From the NCBI RefSeq assembly GCF_001545075.1, contig NZ_FCOB02000009.1, positions 62,001 through 126,000 of the forward strand: 64,000 bases of DNA, in the 5' to 3' direction. The position numbers and the translations under genes were made by a program. The notes under the pieces were generated by a model. The model was not told the DNA's origin, ran no database searches, and saw only the letters and a list, made by a program, of their open reading frames with translations. Of the stretch, positions 45,401 through 53,746 are shown one piece after another (positions within the stretch are counted from its first letter, which is position 1; each line of letters starts with the position of its first letter). The stretch comes from Caballeronia ptereochthonis. GTDB taxonomy: Bacteria; Pseudomonadota; Gammaproteobacteria; Burkholderiales; Burkholderiaceae.

Positions 45401-47036
45401 CCAGCGCGCCGGCATCGTCGCCTGTACTGCTCAGCGCGTCACCGTACACCAAACGCAAGCCGAAATATGGGTTGATGGCCATCGCCGACCTGAATTCGGA
45501 CAAGGCGGCCGCTGGCCCGTCAAACTGTGCGAGCACTCGGGCAGCACAATCATGTCCGTCAACAAAATCTGCGCGCGCGGCGATGGCACGCCGGCATTGG
45601 CTGAGCGCTTCATTGCGGCGAAGCTGCGTCCGTTGGAGGTCGCCTATGGTGGCATGGGTTGGTGCATCAGACGGATCGAGGGTGGCGCTCAGTTCGCACT
45701 GCTTCAATGCATCTCGATACCTGCCGAGCTCTTGAAGTGCACGACACGCAAGGTAGGTCGGATCGGAAAGGGTGATATCGACGTCAGGGCCGGTGCGCCC
45801 GATGTTACGCACACTCTTGCGCTCGGCGAATTCCAGCGCGTCCTCGAAGTTGCGTACCGCCTCCGCATTGTTTCCCCGAAGCCGGTTCGCCGTGCCGATA
45901 CAGATATTCGACCAACCGGACGTTGGATCGAGTTTGAGCGCAGTCCGGCATTGAGCGATTGCGTCGTCGTAGCGGCCGGTGGCGTTCAATGCGTCTCCCC
46001 AGAACGAGTACACATCCGCGAGCGTGTCATCCGCGCGCTTGGCTGCTTGGAACTGGGCGATCGCAGCGGCCTGGTTACCACGGTTCGCATAAAGCTTTCC
46101 GAGGTTCAGGCACGCTTCCGCGGAATTGCATTTCGTGGTTGTCCCTGCGGCCAGTTCGTATTTGCGCTTGGCTTCATCGGTATGACCAATGTCTGCCAGT
46201 ACGTTTCCCCACAAGTTGTAGCCCTGTGCAAGGCTGTCCGCGTCGTCGTTCGCCAGACACTTGTGGATGGACGGGATCGTTCTGACGTAATTACGGGACT
46301 TATATTCCAGGTTGTAGTAGTAAGCGGCCAAGAGGCAGGGCTGCACCGCGATAAGCGCATCTTTTGCAGACTGATCGAGCAGTTCGCCGAGGTTGGCAAG
46401 CGACCCAGTATGGTCAGATATAACGCTGTTCTGACCGCCGGTTCGCCTAAGGATCAGCCGGAGCTTCCCGGCGTCCATGGTCACGCTTCCTCCGACTCGC
46501 GTGTCCTCGATTCCGGCCTCGACCTTCAGATAGCGGACCGCCGATCTTACGGAGATGTTGCTTCCGGGCACCTGGATGTCTAGTTCCGACCAAGCTGGCT
46601 GAAGCGGCATTCCCTTCTTACGCAACTGCGCGATGTCCTGGATAAGCGACATTCGGTCGACCAGTGCCTGCGCGACGGTCTGAGACGAATATCCTTGCTT
46701 GTTGAGACTTTCCGGGACCTGGATGAGGTCGATGACCATAGCGCTCTTCCGGAACTCTATGAACCCGGACCACAGCGCGACGGCGATCAGGCCAACGAGC
46801 ACGAGATTGACCATTAACGTCTTCGCACTGCCAACCGCTGCTACGAATTTGCCGAACGGGCCTTTTTTGGCGTCTGCCTTTTCGCTCTCCTTTGATTCTT
46901 CTCCGGCGCCTGCTTCCTGTTTCTCGCCTTCCGCCGTCACAATCTTTTTCGGTTCCGGAGAGTCCTGACCGCCCGACCCAACGGTGCCGTTGTCGTTCGA
47001 ACTCGAGTGCCCGCTTTCGTCCGATTCTTCGTTCAT
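42462..47036 (-). CDS. Giant membrane-anchored TPR protein
   Basis: 1524 residues, unusually long. Residues 1-70 are acidic and charged (cytosolic), 73-92 form one membrane helix (LMVNLVLVGLIAVALW), about 95-260 is an uncharacterised domain (IQVPESLNKQGYSSQTVAQ, LDIQVPGSNISVRSAVRYL). From about 270 to the end it is all tetratricopeptide repeats, which bind proteins. With this topology the TPR part is periplasmic. The TPRs form about seven longer super-repeats, each with RERGxAQxxMGHYxEAIAEY then KAIAINPxDD and LANAL/WGDAL. No enzyme domain is seen. It has no clear operon partner; the IS nest lies downstream. It may be a scaffold or an envelope assembly factor. Confidence 0.9.
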   Translation of the reverse strand: MNEESDESGHSSSNDNGTVGSGGQDSPEPKKIVTAEGEKQEAGAGEESKESEKADAKKGPFGKFVAAVGSAKTLMVNLVLVGLIAVALWSGFIEFRKSAMVIDLIQVPESLNKQGYSSQTVAQALVDRMSLIQDIAQLRKKGMPLQPAWSELDIQVPGSNISVRSAVRYLKVEAGIEDTRVGGSVTMDAGKLRLILRRTGGQNSVISDHTGSLANLGELLDQSAKDALIAVQPCLLAAYYYNLEYKSRNYVRTIPSIHKCLANDDADSLAQGYNLWGNVLADIGHTDEAKRKYELAAGTTTKCNSAEACLNLGKLYANRGNQAAAIAQFQAAKRADDTLADVYSFWGDALNATGRYDDAIAQCRTALKLDPTSGWSNICIGTANRLRGNNAEAVRNFEDALEFAERKSVRNIGRTGPDVDITLSDPTYLACRALQELGRYRDALKQCELSATLDPSDAPTHATIGDLQRTQLRRNEALSQCRRAIAARADFVDGHDCAARVLAQFDGPAAALSEFRSAMAINPYFGLRLVYGDALSSTGDDAGALEQYGLALAQNPLSIDALARLSNAALRSGHVDQAIAYLATASTIANDSSMVQNRLGNLLSGLARTGEALQHYQIAATAPAVDGSGYVERGAAQANMGHFKEAVVEYEKALALNPSDELAQAYWGDAMAATGNTAKAIEHYTVAVSRNPNNPGYHNGMGDLLNHGGNWKAAVQHYRAAARAPAIDSGGFRQRGAGQAKLGHYSEAITEYRKAIAINSRDDDTYVAWGQALAITGNDDAAIERYTQAVEANASNVDALMQWAFAAWRQGNAEQALARLSAAASIAPGAPVPHNQLGIMLMARGEYRQAFAQFAAAAGTLATDSGGYRERGDAQTNMGHYAAAIAEYSKALAINPQDDNAHVSWANALKNTGDVAGAKQHYAAAIRINPLNADAHVRLGDVLTDEGNRSSATKHYYAVARMPAIQAVDYYNRGAAQVHMAHYVEAIAEYQKAIAINPNYGDAYVAWGDALAASGNDGAASARYARAVTVNPSNADAETRLADVAQREGHLDQAIEHYVSALAHSQSLLVVRNKLGNLLKDHGRFDEAQEQYAAAVAAPAIDVNDYRERGLARYSMGRYTDATGDFQKAVSLNPKDDSLHELWGNALAATGNDDGAVKQYAQALRLNPASVSARALWSDAAQRRGDNAQSIAQLKGALAIAPNAGWIHNKLGSALLARGDVADALGHFATAASIAASDFDGIRERGNALTSMGRFADAAVEYRKAIAINPQDDSVQVSLANALVEIAGYPEAMEHFATAAQINPRNAVAHLALGDFLNGKGDRSSAMEHYNAIARMPAVEANDYYNRGAAQAHMAHYVEAVAEYQKAIAINPNYGDAYVAWGNALSVDNDSRAIVQYAKAATASPSNRDAHLQWARAARRQKRIDEAIVQYRLALKLSPASVLPLIELGDTLSEVGRPEEAEKVYRLASTAYAMNAQEHFFRAEAYARLHMMKEASSECQAASAINAVNVDCSPFAETAVTPKQ
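42882..43053. repeat. Internal DNA repeat in the TPR gene (unit A)
   Basis: Closely matches 44004-44175 at an offset of exactly 1122 bases, equal to 374 codons or eleven 34-residue TPR units. Both encode DYYNRGAAQ and NPNYGDAYVAWG segments. Confidence 0.75.
44004..44175. repeat. Internal DNA repeat in the TPR gene (unit B)
   Basis: Second member of the pair with 42882-43053; nearly the same at DNA level, unlike the more diverged other TPR units, which implies recent duplication or gene conversion. Confidence 0.75.
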
Positions 47037-47566
47037 AGTCGTCCCCTAAGGGCAATGAACAGACAACCGCATTCCTGTGCGCTTGCGTTGTGAAGCAGTG
47101 CTTCGAATGAACAGAACAGCACGCCGATTTCGAACGACTATGCGCCGCCCACCTTTAAATATCGCATTGGCACCCTGAGCGAGAAACAGCATGCCGCAAT
47201 TTTGCATTGTCAGCAACATGCCCGCCGAATGGCGTCATTGATCGCATTTGCGTCGCGCCGGACGCACCATGTGAGTTGAACTGGAGAGCAAAGACAATAT
47301 CTGGTCGTCGCCTCCGCCGTTTGAATGATTTCACGCTGAAAGGTTTTCGTCCGGGTCGTTCGCACATCGATGCAGCGCTACTTTCTCGATCGACGCCGCG
47401 TTCGGGTTCGCCGATTATGCACTTGTGCTCACGGGGTGCGAAGAGCGGCACCTAACCAGCAAGCGCCCGCCGAAGTTACGAGACGCGATTCACCAAAGAC
47501 CGACCACAACTACGCCATGTTCGGGAGGGCGAGTACGGTTACGAATGAGCGCTTGCCGAGAATGAC
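47037..47566. other. Region upstream of the TPR gene
   Basis: About 530 bases, presumably with the TPR promoter. No gene recognised. Confidence 0.45.
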
Positions 47567-47840
47567 GTGAAGGCCGATATGGTCGATGCATTGGCGGGCA
47601 TGATTGGCGCTCACGTGATCCATCGAGATCTGCGGCCGACCAATACCCTGGTCGCGCCAGAAACGGACGCTATTCTGCTGGCGGATTTCAGCCTCGCAAC
47701 GACCCCGGAACACAGCGTCTCGGCAGAAGACGTCGGGTTATCCGTCGGCGATTGGGCGTACATGTCTCCTGAGCAAACCGGCCGTATGAATCGGCCCGTC
47801 GACTACCGCACCGACTGCTATTCGCTGTGGACAGATGATG
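47567..47840 (+). pseudogene. Ser/Thr protein kinase domain fragment
   Basis: Frame reads GAHVIHRDLRPTNTLV (catalytic HRD loop with Asn), then ILLADFSLATTPE (DFS in place of DFG), SVGDWAYMSPEQTGRMNR and DYRTDCYSL. This is the middle of a Hanks-type kinase; the SPEQTGRMNR form is typical of the very large kinase/AAA/GAF/histidine-kinase hybrids. Both the ATP-binding N-lobe and everything after DCYSL are missing. No start site is convincing. Confidence 0.75.
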
Positions 47841-48371
47841 CGAAAAATGAATGCGCGTTCGATGCCAGACGTCGTTCGCAAGGCGGAGTCGCTGGGTACC
47901 AAACCTTGTCTGCCCACAGGGCATCATTCTTGACCACGCTGAGCGCTCCTCAAGACCATGTTGCCATTTCCGAAGGCTGCCGCGCATATACCGCCGTATA
48001 AGCCGGTTACGCCAATGCGACATTCGCCTATCCGACCGTAAAGTAGACTCGCTCTCCGGCAAAACCTACCCCTCTCTTATCGCGACGCGCTTTCTGCCCT
48101 TGCAGCGCGAGGCTCGCGGTTCGGCCCGACGACCACATGCAGTTTCATTGGCGTCTCGACCGGTTCCCTTCTCTTCCTCTCCAAGGAATCATCGTGTCAG
48201 GTGTTCTACGTAGCTGGATCCATATTGGAAGAGCGCATATAACGAGTACACGTTCGTGCCATGGCTTGGCAGAACATTTATCGACGTACGGTCGACTTCT
48301 CGGTCCTGTGCATCCAGTAGCCGCAAGTCAGCAGTGGTTCGACCAAACAATCTCGCACTGACGGTGGTGAC
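47841..48371. other. Degenerate stretch
   Basis: About 530 bases between the kinase fragment and the DUF3331 remnant. Open frames exist on both strands but no family is recognisable. Confidence 0.4.
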
Positions 48372-48639
48372 ATGCATAGCTATTCTTTGACAGTCGTCGA
48401 AGAACTGCCCAATTCGCTTGTCGCCTTGCGCTGGCTACGACCCAACGCTTTGCAACTACGGAGAGCAGATCTGGGCACCATCCCTCGCTCGCGAGGCGGG
48501 GCGTTGCGCCCTGTCCGGCGAGTACATCAGCAAAGGCGACCGCATCTACCGTCCCCGCATCCGCGGACGATTCGTTCCACTCAACAGGCATGCGGTGATC
48601 CTGGCCAGCGCGCTGATCAAGGCCAGCACGCGCGACTGA
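48372..48639 (+). pseudogene. DUF3331 family gene, frameshifted
   Basis: From ATG 48372 the frame gives YSLTVVEELPNSLVALRW, the usual start of a DUF3331 core. A one-base change of frame near 48435 leads to DPTLCNYGEQIWAPSLAREA, then CALSGEYISKGDRIYRPR and NRHAVILASALI, ending at 48639. The parts are in the right order with one frame break. DUF3331 proteins are small Burkholderia proteins of unknown function with a Cys-based likely metal site. Confidence 0.7.
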
Positions 48640-49037
48640 GGCGGACTGGTGCAGGCTGGCCAGTCGATGCCCCGCGACGGTGCACAATGCGCCGTGAAGT
48701 GGCTCGCGGGCTTCGATGGGTTATAACTAATTCGTCAATTGAAGATTTATTATTATCGATCGGATCATTGGATCTGATCAAGATGGATACAAGATTTTGC
48801 CGGTAAAAACAAAGCGTTAGCCGGTATCTCGCTACTTCTTCTGCAGGTTTGCTGGCTGGAAAGCATCATATATCGTCGATTGACGAGTTAAATTTTTGGA
48901 GCTATCTTCGCGTCTCGACAGTTGACCGAAGCAGCGGAGCGCGACGTGTTCGTCAACGCGTGACCCTCTCGATCAACCGCCAACGTCCGCACCGTTTTCG
49001 CCAAGCGATCGGGCGTGAACCTGAAGGCGCAGAACAC
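48640..49037. other. AT-rich intergenic stretch
   Basis: About 400 bases, clearly AT-rich around 48720-48800 compared with its surroundings. It has an imperfect inverted repeat GATCGGATC-ATTG-GATCTGATC at 48758-48779. No gene. Confidence 0.5.
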
Positions 49038-49838
49038 ATGAAACCCGCGGCATTTTCGTATCACCGTCCTGCCACGCTCGAAGATGCGCTGTCGCTACTC
49101 GCACAGCACGGCTACGACGCCAAAGTCATCGCGGGAGGGCAGAGCCTCGCGCCAATGATGAACATGCGCTTTGCGCAACCGGCGCATCTTATCGACCTCA
49201 GCGCATTGCCGCAGCTGAGCGGAGCGACGCTCGCGGGCGAGTTGCTTTCCATTGGCGCGATGACGCGTCATCACGAGGTAGCCACGAGTGCCACGGTGTG
49301 CGCCGCCTGTCCGCTGCTCGCGGAGGCGGCCGCGACCATCGGCCACTACGCGATTCGCCATCGCGGCACACTGGGAGGCAGCCTCGCGCACGCGGATCCT
49401 GCGGCGCAGATGCCGTTCATCTCCAGCACCTTGGGTGCGAGTATCGATATCGTCGGACCGGCCGGCGCCCGCCTCGCGCCTGCCGCGGAATTCCTGATCG
49501 CGGTCATGACAACCGATCTCGCCGCGGAAGAAATCATTCGCACCGTGCATTTCCCGGTCGCACGCGCCGGCGAGCGGCACGCATTCCCGTTCGAGGCGGC
49601 GCGCGCGACGGTCGGCGCGGAGAAGGTGACGTTGGGCTGCAAGCCGTCGATGGCTTCCGAGGACTTCGCTTTCATGGCGCAGCAAAAGCTGGGCGCGTAC
49701 ATCTGGATGGGCGTCGACGGAGCCACCCCGCGCGCTCCACTTCATAACCCGCACTACGACTTCAATGGCGACGCATTGGCAACCGGCGCGGCGTATTGGG
49801 TGAACGTCGTGAGGGCGTTTGGCGCCACGCGTGCGTGA
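49038..49838 (+). CDS. In-frame chimera: FAD subunit of molybdenum hydroxylase fused to M20 amidohydrolase tail
   Basis: 266 residues. Residues 1 to about 183 are a CoxM/XdhB-type FAD-binding subunit: IAGGQSLAPMMNMRFAQP, YAIRHRGTLGGSLAHADPA, ending near VARAGERHAF. The normal C-terminal CO-dehydrogenase flavoprotein domain is absent. Instead, residues about 186-266 are the C-terminus of an M20 aminoacylase/hippurate-hydrolase: ARATVGAEKVTLGCKPSMA, SEDFAFMAQQ and LHNPHYDFNGDALATG with its metal-binding His. A deletion probably joined two genes in frame. The molybdopterin and iron-sulfur subunits are not nearby. Function is probably lost. Confidence 0.85.
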   Translation: MKPAAFSYHRPATLEDALSLLAQHGYDAKVIAGGQSLAPMMNMRFAQPAHLIDLSALPQLSGATLAGELLSIGAMTRHHEVATSATVCAACPLLAEAAATIGHYAIRHRGTLGGSLAHADPAAQMPFISSTLGASIDIVGPAGARLAPAAEFLIAVMTTDLAAEEIIRTVHFPVARAGERHAFPFEAARATVGAEKVTLGCKPSMASEDFAFMAQQKLGAYIWMGVDGATPRAPLHNPHYDFNGDALATGAAYWVNVVRAFGATRA

Positions 49839-49898
49839 AACTCGCCCCTGTCCTGTGCAGGAGCGTGGTCCGTATTCAATCCAAGGAAGAGAGCTTCA

Positions 49899-51053
49899 AT
49901 GCAGAACTTTACGTTTCATAACCCCACACGAATTATTTTCGGCGAAGGCCAGATTGCCGCCCTCGATGCCCATGTCCCACCTAATGCACGGGTGCTAATT
50001 ACGAGCGGCGGCGGCAGCATCAAGAGCAACGGCGTACTCGCGCAGGTGCAGGCGGCGCTTGGCGAGCGTGCGTGGCACGTGTTCAGCGGCATCGAGCCGA
50101 ATCCCACTTACGAAACGCTGATGGAAGCAGTTGCGCTCGCGCGGCAGAAGAACGTCGACTTTTTGCTGGCGGTGGGCGGCGGTTCGGTGATCGACGGCAC
50201 GAAATTCATCGCGGCGGCGCTGAAGTTCGACGGCGAGCCATGGGACATTCTGGCGAGGCAAGCTCCGGTGCGCGAGGCGGTGCCGTTCGGCAGCGTGCTG
50301 ACCCTGCCCGCGACCGGTTCGGAAATGAACAATGGCAGCGTCATCAGCCATCGCGCGAAAGGCGACAAGCTGTTTTTCACGAGCGATGCGACCTATCCGC
50401 TTTTCTCGGTGCTCGATCCGACTACGACTTATTCGCTGCCGCCGCGGCAGATCGCCAACGGGGTCGTCGATGCATTCGTTCATATCATCGAGCAGTACCT
50501 GACCTATCCGGTCGATGCCAAGGTACAGGACCGTTTCGCCGAGGGCCTGCTGCTCACGCTGACTGAAGTCGGCCCGCAAGCGCTTGCCGAGCCGCACAAC
50601 TACGCGGTGCGCGCCAACCTGATGTGGACCGCGACGCTGGCGCTGAACGGCCTGATCGGCGCCGGCGTGCCGCAGGACTGGGCGACCCACATGCTCGGCC
50701 ACGAACTTACGGCGCTGCATGGACTCGATCACGCACAGACGCTCGCGATCGTGCTGCCGGCCATGCTCAGTGTGCGGCATGAATCGAAGCGGGCGAAATT
50801 GCTGCAGTACGCCGAACGCGTCTGGAACATCACCGAGGGCAGCGCGGACGAGCGTATCAGCGCCGCGATTACGGCGACCCGCGGGTTCTTCGAACGCATG
50901 TCGGTGGCAACCCGCTTGCGCGATTACCAGATTGACGAACAGTCAATCGACAAACTGGTGGCGAAGCTCGATGAGCACGGGATGACGCAGTTGGGCGAAC
51001 ACGGCGACGTGACGCTCGAAGTGAGCCGCCAGGTCTATCAATTTGCAGCCTGA
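49899..51053 (+). CDS. yqhD: Iron-containing, NADPH-dependent alcohol dehydrogenase (YqhD/BdhA-like)
   Basis: 384 residues, full length. It reduces aldehydes to alcohols in the cytosol. Signature NPTRIIFGEGQI at the start, LAVGGGSVIDGTKF for cofactor binding, LPATGSEMNNG, VVDAFVHIIEQY with metal ligands Asp and His, and HMLGHELTALHGLDHAQTLA with the other two His ligands. GGAAGAGAG lies before the ATG. The gene appears intact between two damaged genes. It may detoxify short aldehydes. Confidence 0.93.
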   Translation: MQNFTFHNPTRIIFGEGQIAALDAHVPPNARVLITSGGGSIKSNGVLAQVQAALGERAWHVFSGIEPNPTYETLMEAVALARQKNVDFLLAVGGGSVIDGTKFIAAALKFDGEPWDILARQAPVREAVPFGSVLTLPATGSEMNNGSVISHRAKGDKLFFTSDATYPLFSVLDPTTTYSLPPRQIANGVVDAFVHIIEQYLTYPVDAKVQDRFAEGLLLTLTEVGPQALAEPHNYAVRANLMWTATLALNGLIGAGVPQDWATHMLGHELTALHGLDHAQTLAIVLPAMLSVRHESKRAKLLQYAERVWNITEGSADERISAAITATRGFFERMSVATRLRDYQIDEQSIDKLVAKLDEHGMTQLGEHGDVTLEVSRQVYQFAA

Positions 51054-51062
51054 TGAGCCGCG

Positions 51063-51905
51063 TTGGTTCGGCTGATCGTGCAGGTGTTCAACCGGAATCC
51101 GGCACGCGCCGAACCGTTGCGCGAAGCGGGGGCGTGCGTCGCGTCGAGTCCCGCGCAGGCGGCGCTCGGCGCCGACGTGGTATTCACGATGGTAGCCGAC
51201 GATACCGCCCACGTTGCGGTCACGTTCGGCGAGCAGGGTATCGCCACCACGCTGAAACCGGGTGCGCTGCACATCTCGATGAGCACCATCAGTGTCGCGA
51301 CCGCGCAGGATCACGCGGCGAAGTATCGTGAGGCGGGGCTGGGTTTCGTATCCGCACCCGTGTTCGGCCGGCCCGATGCCGCGGCGGCGCGCAAGCTGTT
51401 CATCATGGCGGCCGGGGCGCGCGAACATCTCGAGGTTGCCGCGCCGCTGCTGGCAACGCTGGGGCAGTCGGTGGGCATCGTCGGCGAGGATCCTTCGCAG
51501 GCGAACCTGGTCAAGCTGATCGGCAATTTCATGCTGTCCGTGATCATCGAAACGCTCGGTGAAGCCTGTGCGGTAGCGGGCAAGGCCGGCATCGATCCGA
51601 TGCGGTTGATCGAACTGTTGACGAGCGCGAACTTCAATGCGCCCCCCTACAAGATCTACGGGCCAATGATTGCGTCACAGCAATTCCAGCCGCCCGGCTT
51701 TGCATTGCCGCTCGGCCAGAAGGATAACCGGCTGATGCGGGCGGCGGCCGAGGCGCTTGGCGTTCCGCTTCCGCTGGCAAGTCTGGTGCACGACCGGTTT
51801 CTGACGTTGCGCTCGCAAGGGCTCGGCGCCGAGCATGACTGGTCGGCGGTGGCGCTTTGCGCGCTTTCCGATGCCGGCATGAGCAGCGCGCTTCGCGGCG
51901 GCTGA
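51063..51905 (+). pseudogene. Beta-hydroxyacid dehydrogenase lacking its NAD-binding loop
   Basis: The body is typical of the 3-hydroxyisobutyrate/glyoxylate reductase family: VQVFNRNPARAEPLREAG, DVVFTMVADD, LHISMSTISVATA, then catalytic Lys in ANLVKLIGNFML and a C-terminal domain with LPLGQKDNRLM. The first 25-30 residues carrying the GxGxxG loop are missing: the sequence goes from MSRVG-like bases at 51054 straight to VRLIVQVFNR. A deletion of the dinucleotide loop is the simplest reading. The remaining TTG start at 51063 would give a protein unable to bind NAD. Confidence 0.75.
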
Positions 51906-52012
51906 GCGCGGTGGACACGATGCCGCTCGTCATGAGCGGCATTCGCCGAAGCAAGACGCGCCAGAAGCCCTGACCATTCCGATATCGTCGCTCTCTATTC
52001 GATACACGTTCA

Positions 52013-52651
52013 ATGTCTCATCGCACTCGCCGGCTCAAGAGCCGCGCTTCCTTTGATGGGCGTCACCGGAGCAAGGTGATGCTGCTCCCGATGAAGAGGC
52101 AAGCTGTTGCCGATATCTCGCTCGCGAATCACCTTGCCCTTGCGGTCTGTCGCAAGGGGCAAGGCAATGCTCATCTGATCAATGTACTGAAGAGAGCCGT
52201 GTATCTGACGTACTACTTGCAAAACACGGGCTTCGGTGAAGAACCGGTCGATCTGTACCGGTTCGCGGAAGCTGGATTGAGTCGGGCTGCGGGCAGTGCG
52301 CAGTGTGATGGAGTGTGGCAGGTCAGCGTCGAGGTCGCGTTGATGCTCGAAAAAATCCTGGTCATTCACGATCAGCAACTGATGGCGGCGGCAGTGGGGC
52401 ACGTGATCGAGGCCACGACGCAGTTTTCCAGGTTCATCGCAAGCCAGCTTCATTCGGCCATGTCACGAGACGCCAACGGCGAGCGATTGCCACGACGACA
52501 TCGCGCTCGAGGTGTCCGGGATCGCCAACAGCTGGCAGTAGACCGCACACGGAACGCGAGCCGAAGTGATCGAACCTCCGGCAGCGCGGTCCCCTACCGC
52601 GCGGAGGTTCAATCAGCGCTGCGTTGCCGTGGCGACGAGCGCGGGGGCTGA
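52013..52651 (+). CDS. Small 'Fis-like' Burkholderia family protein (least damaged copy)
   Basis: Starts MSHRTRRLKSRASFDGRHRS, then MKRQAVADISLANHLALAVC, GQGNAHLINVLKRAVYLTYY and GFGEEPVDLYRFAEAGL, and KILVIHDQQLMAAAVGHVIE. This is the full family core to about residue 155. The last 55 residues are basic and unlike the family, probably read through into downstream sequence. Proteins of this family are often labelled Fis-like, without good evidence. Helical, cytosolic, unknown role. A decayed copy lies 800 bases away and another at 11062. Confidence 0.7.
   Translation: MSHRTRRLKSRASFDGRHRSKVMLLPMKRQAVADISLANHLALAVCRKGQGNAHLINVLKRAVYLTYYLQNTGFGEEPVDLYRFAEAGLSRAAGSAQCDGVWQVSVEVALMLEKILVIHDQQLMAAAVGHVIEATTQFSRFIASQLHSAMSRDANGERLPRRHRARGVRDRQQLAVDRTRNASRSDRTSGSAVPYRAEVQSALRCRGDERGG
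52572..52610. terminator. Strong compound hairpin
   Basis: Outer stem GAACCTCC/GGAGGTTC and inner stem GCGCGGT/ACCGCGC, separated by a four-base bulge. It lies just beyond the stop of the outer-membrane-factor fragment (minus strand) and overlaps the 3' end of the plus frame, so it was probably the efflux operon's terminator. There is no T-run. Confidence 0.55.
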
Positions 52652-53304
52652 AGCCATGTGAGCGAGTTCATCGCTCGACCGGCCACCGCCGAGCGCGTGC
52701 AGGAGTTGCACATTCGCGCTTGGCTGGCGTGTCTGGATATCGAGCACGCTGCATTGCGCCTCGAGTTGAGCCGTCTGCGCCTGCACGACATCGAGGTAAC
52801 CCACCACGCCTTGGCGATACTGCTGTAACGCGAGGTCGGCCGAGTACTTCGCGACCACCCAGGGCCGCGACCAATGCAAGTTGGATGATCGGTACGGTCG
52901 ACGCGTTGTAGTTCAGGATCAGAGGTGGTGTCGTACCCGCAGGCAATTGCCGCAATTGAGTTTGCGCCACCGCGGTGACCCGTGCGTTCGCCGTGCTGAT
53001 ATTCACGCCGGGGCTGGAAAAATAATCTGATCCCGAAGCCGGCCACCGATTCGGCCTCGATATGCTCGACGTCGTTCACCGTGGTTGTCAACGTGCGTTC
53101 GAATGGCGAGGTAATGCGACCGACCATCTGATCCGGTGGCAGCCCCGTGTATTGCCACACGACGCTGAGCACGGGAATCCTGATATCCGGAAAGATATCG
53201 GTTGGCGTTCTCATCGCGGACAATGGGCCGATGATGAGAATGAAGATCGCGAGGACTACGAAGGTGTAAGGCCGCCGAAGGGCGATACGGACTAGGCCTA
53301 GCAT
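52613..53304 (-). pseudogene. RND pump / outer-membrane efflux protein deletion chimera
   Basis: From ATG 53304: LVRIALRRPYTFVVLAIF, RTPTDIFPDIRIPVLSVVWQ and VEHIEAESVAGFG, the N-terminus of an HAE-type RND transporter. After a frame change near 53020 come NISTANARVTAVAQTQLRQL and LILNYNASTVPIIQLAL, then a jump at about 52860 to VVAKYSADLALQQYRQGVVG and LLHALGGGRSSDEL, the C-terminus of an OprM/NodT-type outer-membrane factor. In efflux operons the factor gene follows the pump gene, so one deletion of about 4 kb explains the fusion. Confidence 0.85.
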
Positions 53305-53461
53305 GAGATATCTTTGGCTGGGGGTAAAACGCCAGAGCGTCCTGATTGAGCCTAGTGCGGTGCGCGATGCGCAACAAAGATGATTGACTCCGCACACCTG
53401 CCGATGTGCCGAATCTACAGCGCGAATGTACACAAGGCTCTGAACTTCTGCTGAAGGCCAA

Positions 53462-53662
53462 ATGAAACGTCAGGCGCTCGCGGATGTCGGGCGAGACCAT
53501 GTCGCGTTACGCGCACTCGCCCTGAATATTTTGTCGTTGCTAGGAAACGCGAGGCTCGTCGGGGCCGGACTCAGACGCACTATCGTCACTTTCTGCGCAC
53601 TCCAGATCTTGAGCGTCTTTTTATTACCAATTGTTCAATTGGTTTCCGAGCGAAAAGCATGA
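53462..53662 (+). pseudogene. Degenerate copy of the 'Fis-like' small gene
   Basis: Frame starts MKRQALADVGRDHVALRALA, echoing MKRQAVADISLANHLALA of the gene at 52013, and later GNARLVGAGLRR and ALQIL echo GNAHLINVLKR and YLQN. The rest is unrelated. Similarity is patchy, so the call is tentative. Confidence 0.4.
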
Positions 53663-53746
53663 AACCATGAGGACTTTTATTTATTTAAGGCGGAAATCGC
53701 AATGGGCGCACGCTGCTCATCGGTAGAGGACGAGCGATGATCGAGG

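Noticed and set aside
44331..46583. Long plus-strand frames opposite the TPR gene (309 and 422 codons)
   Set aside because: They are the antisense of repeats; their own repeats only reflect the TPR codons.
48758..48779. GATC inverted repeat as a replication origin
   Set aside because: Only one short element, no DnaA boxes, parAB or repA gene nearby.
49095..49754. Minus-strand frame opposite the FAD/M20 chimera
   Set aside because: No motif; the plus strand is clearly coding.
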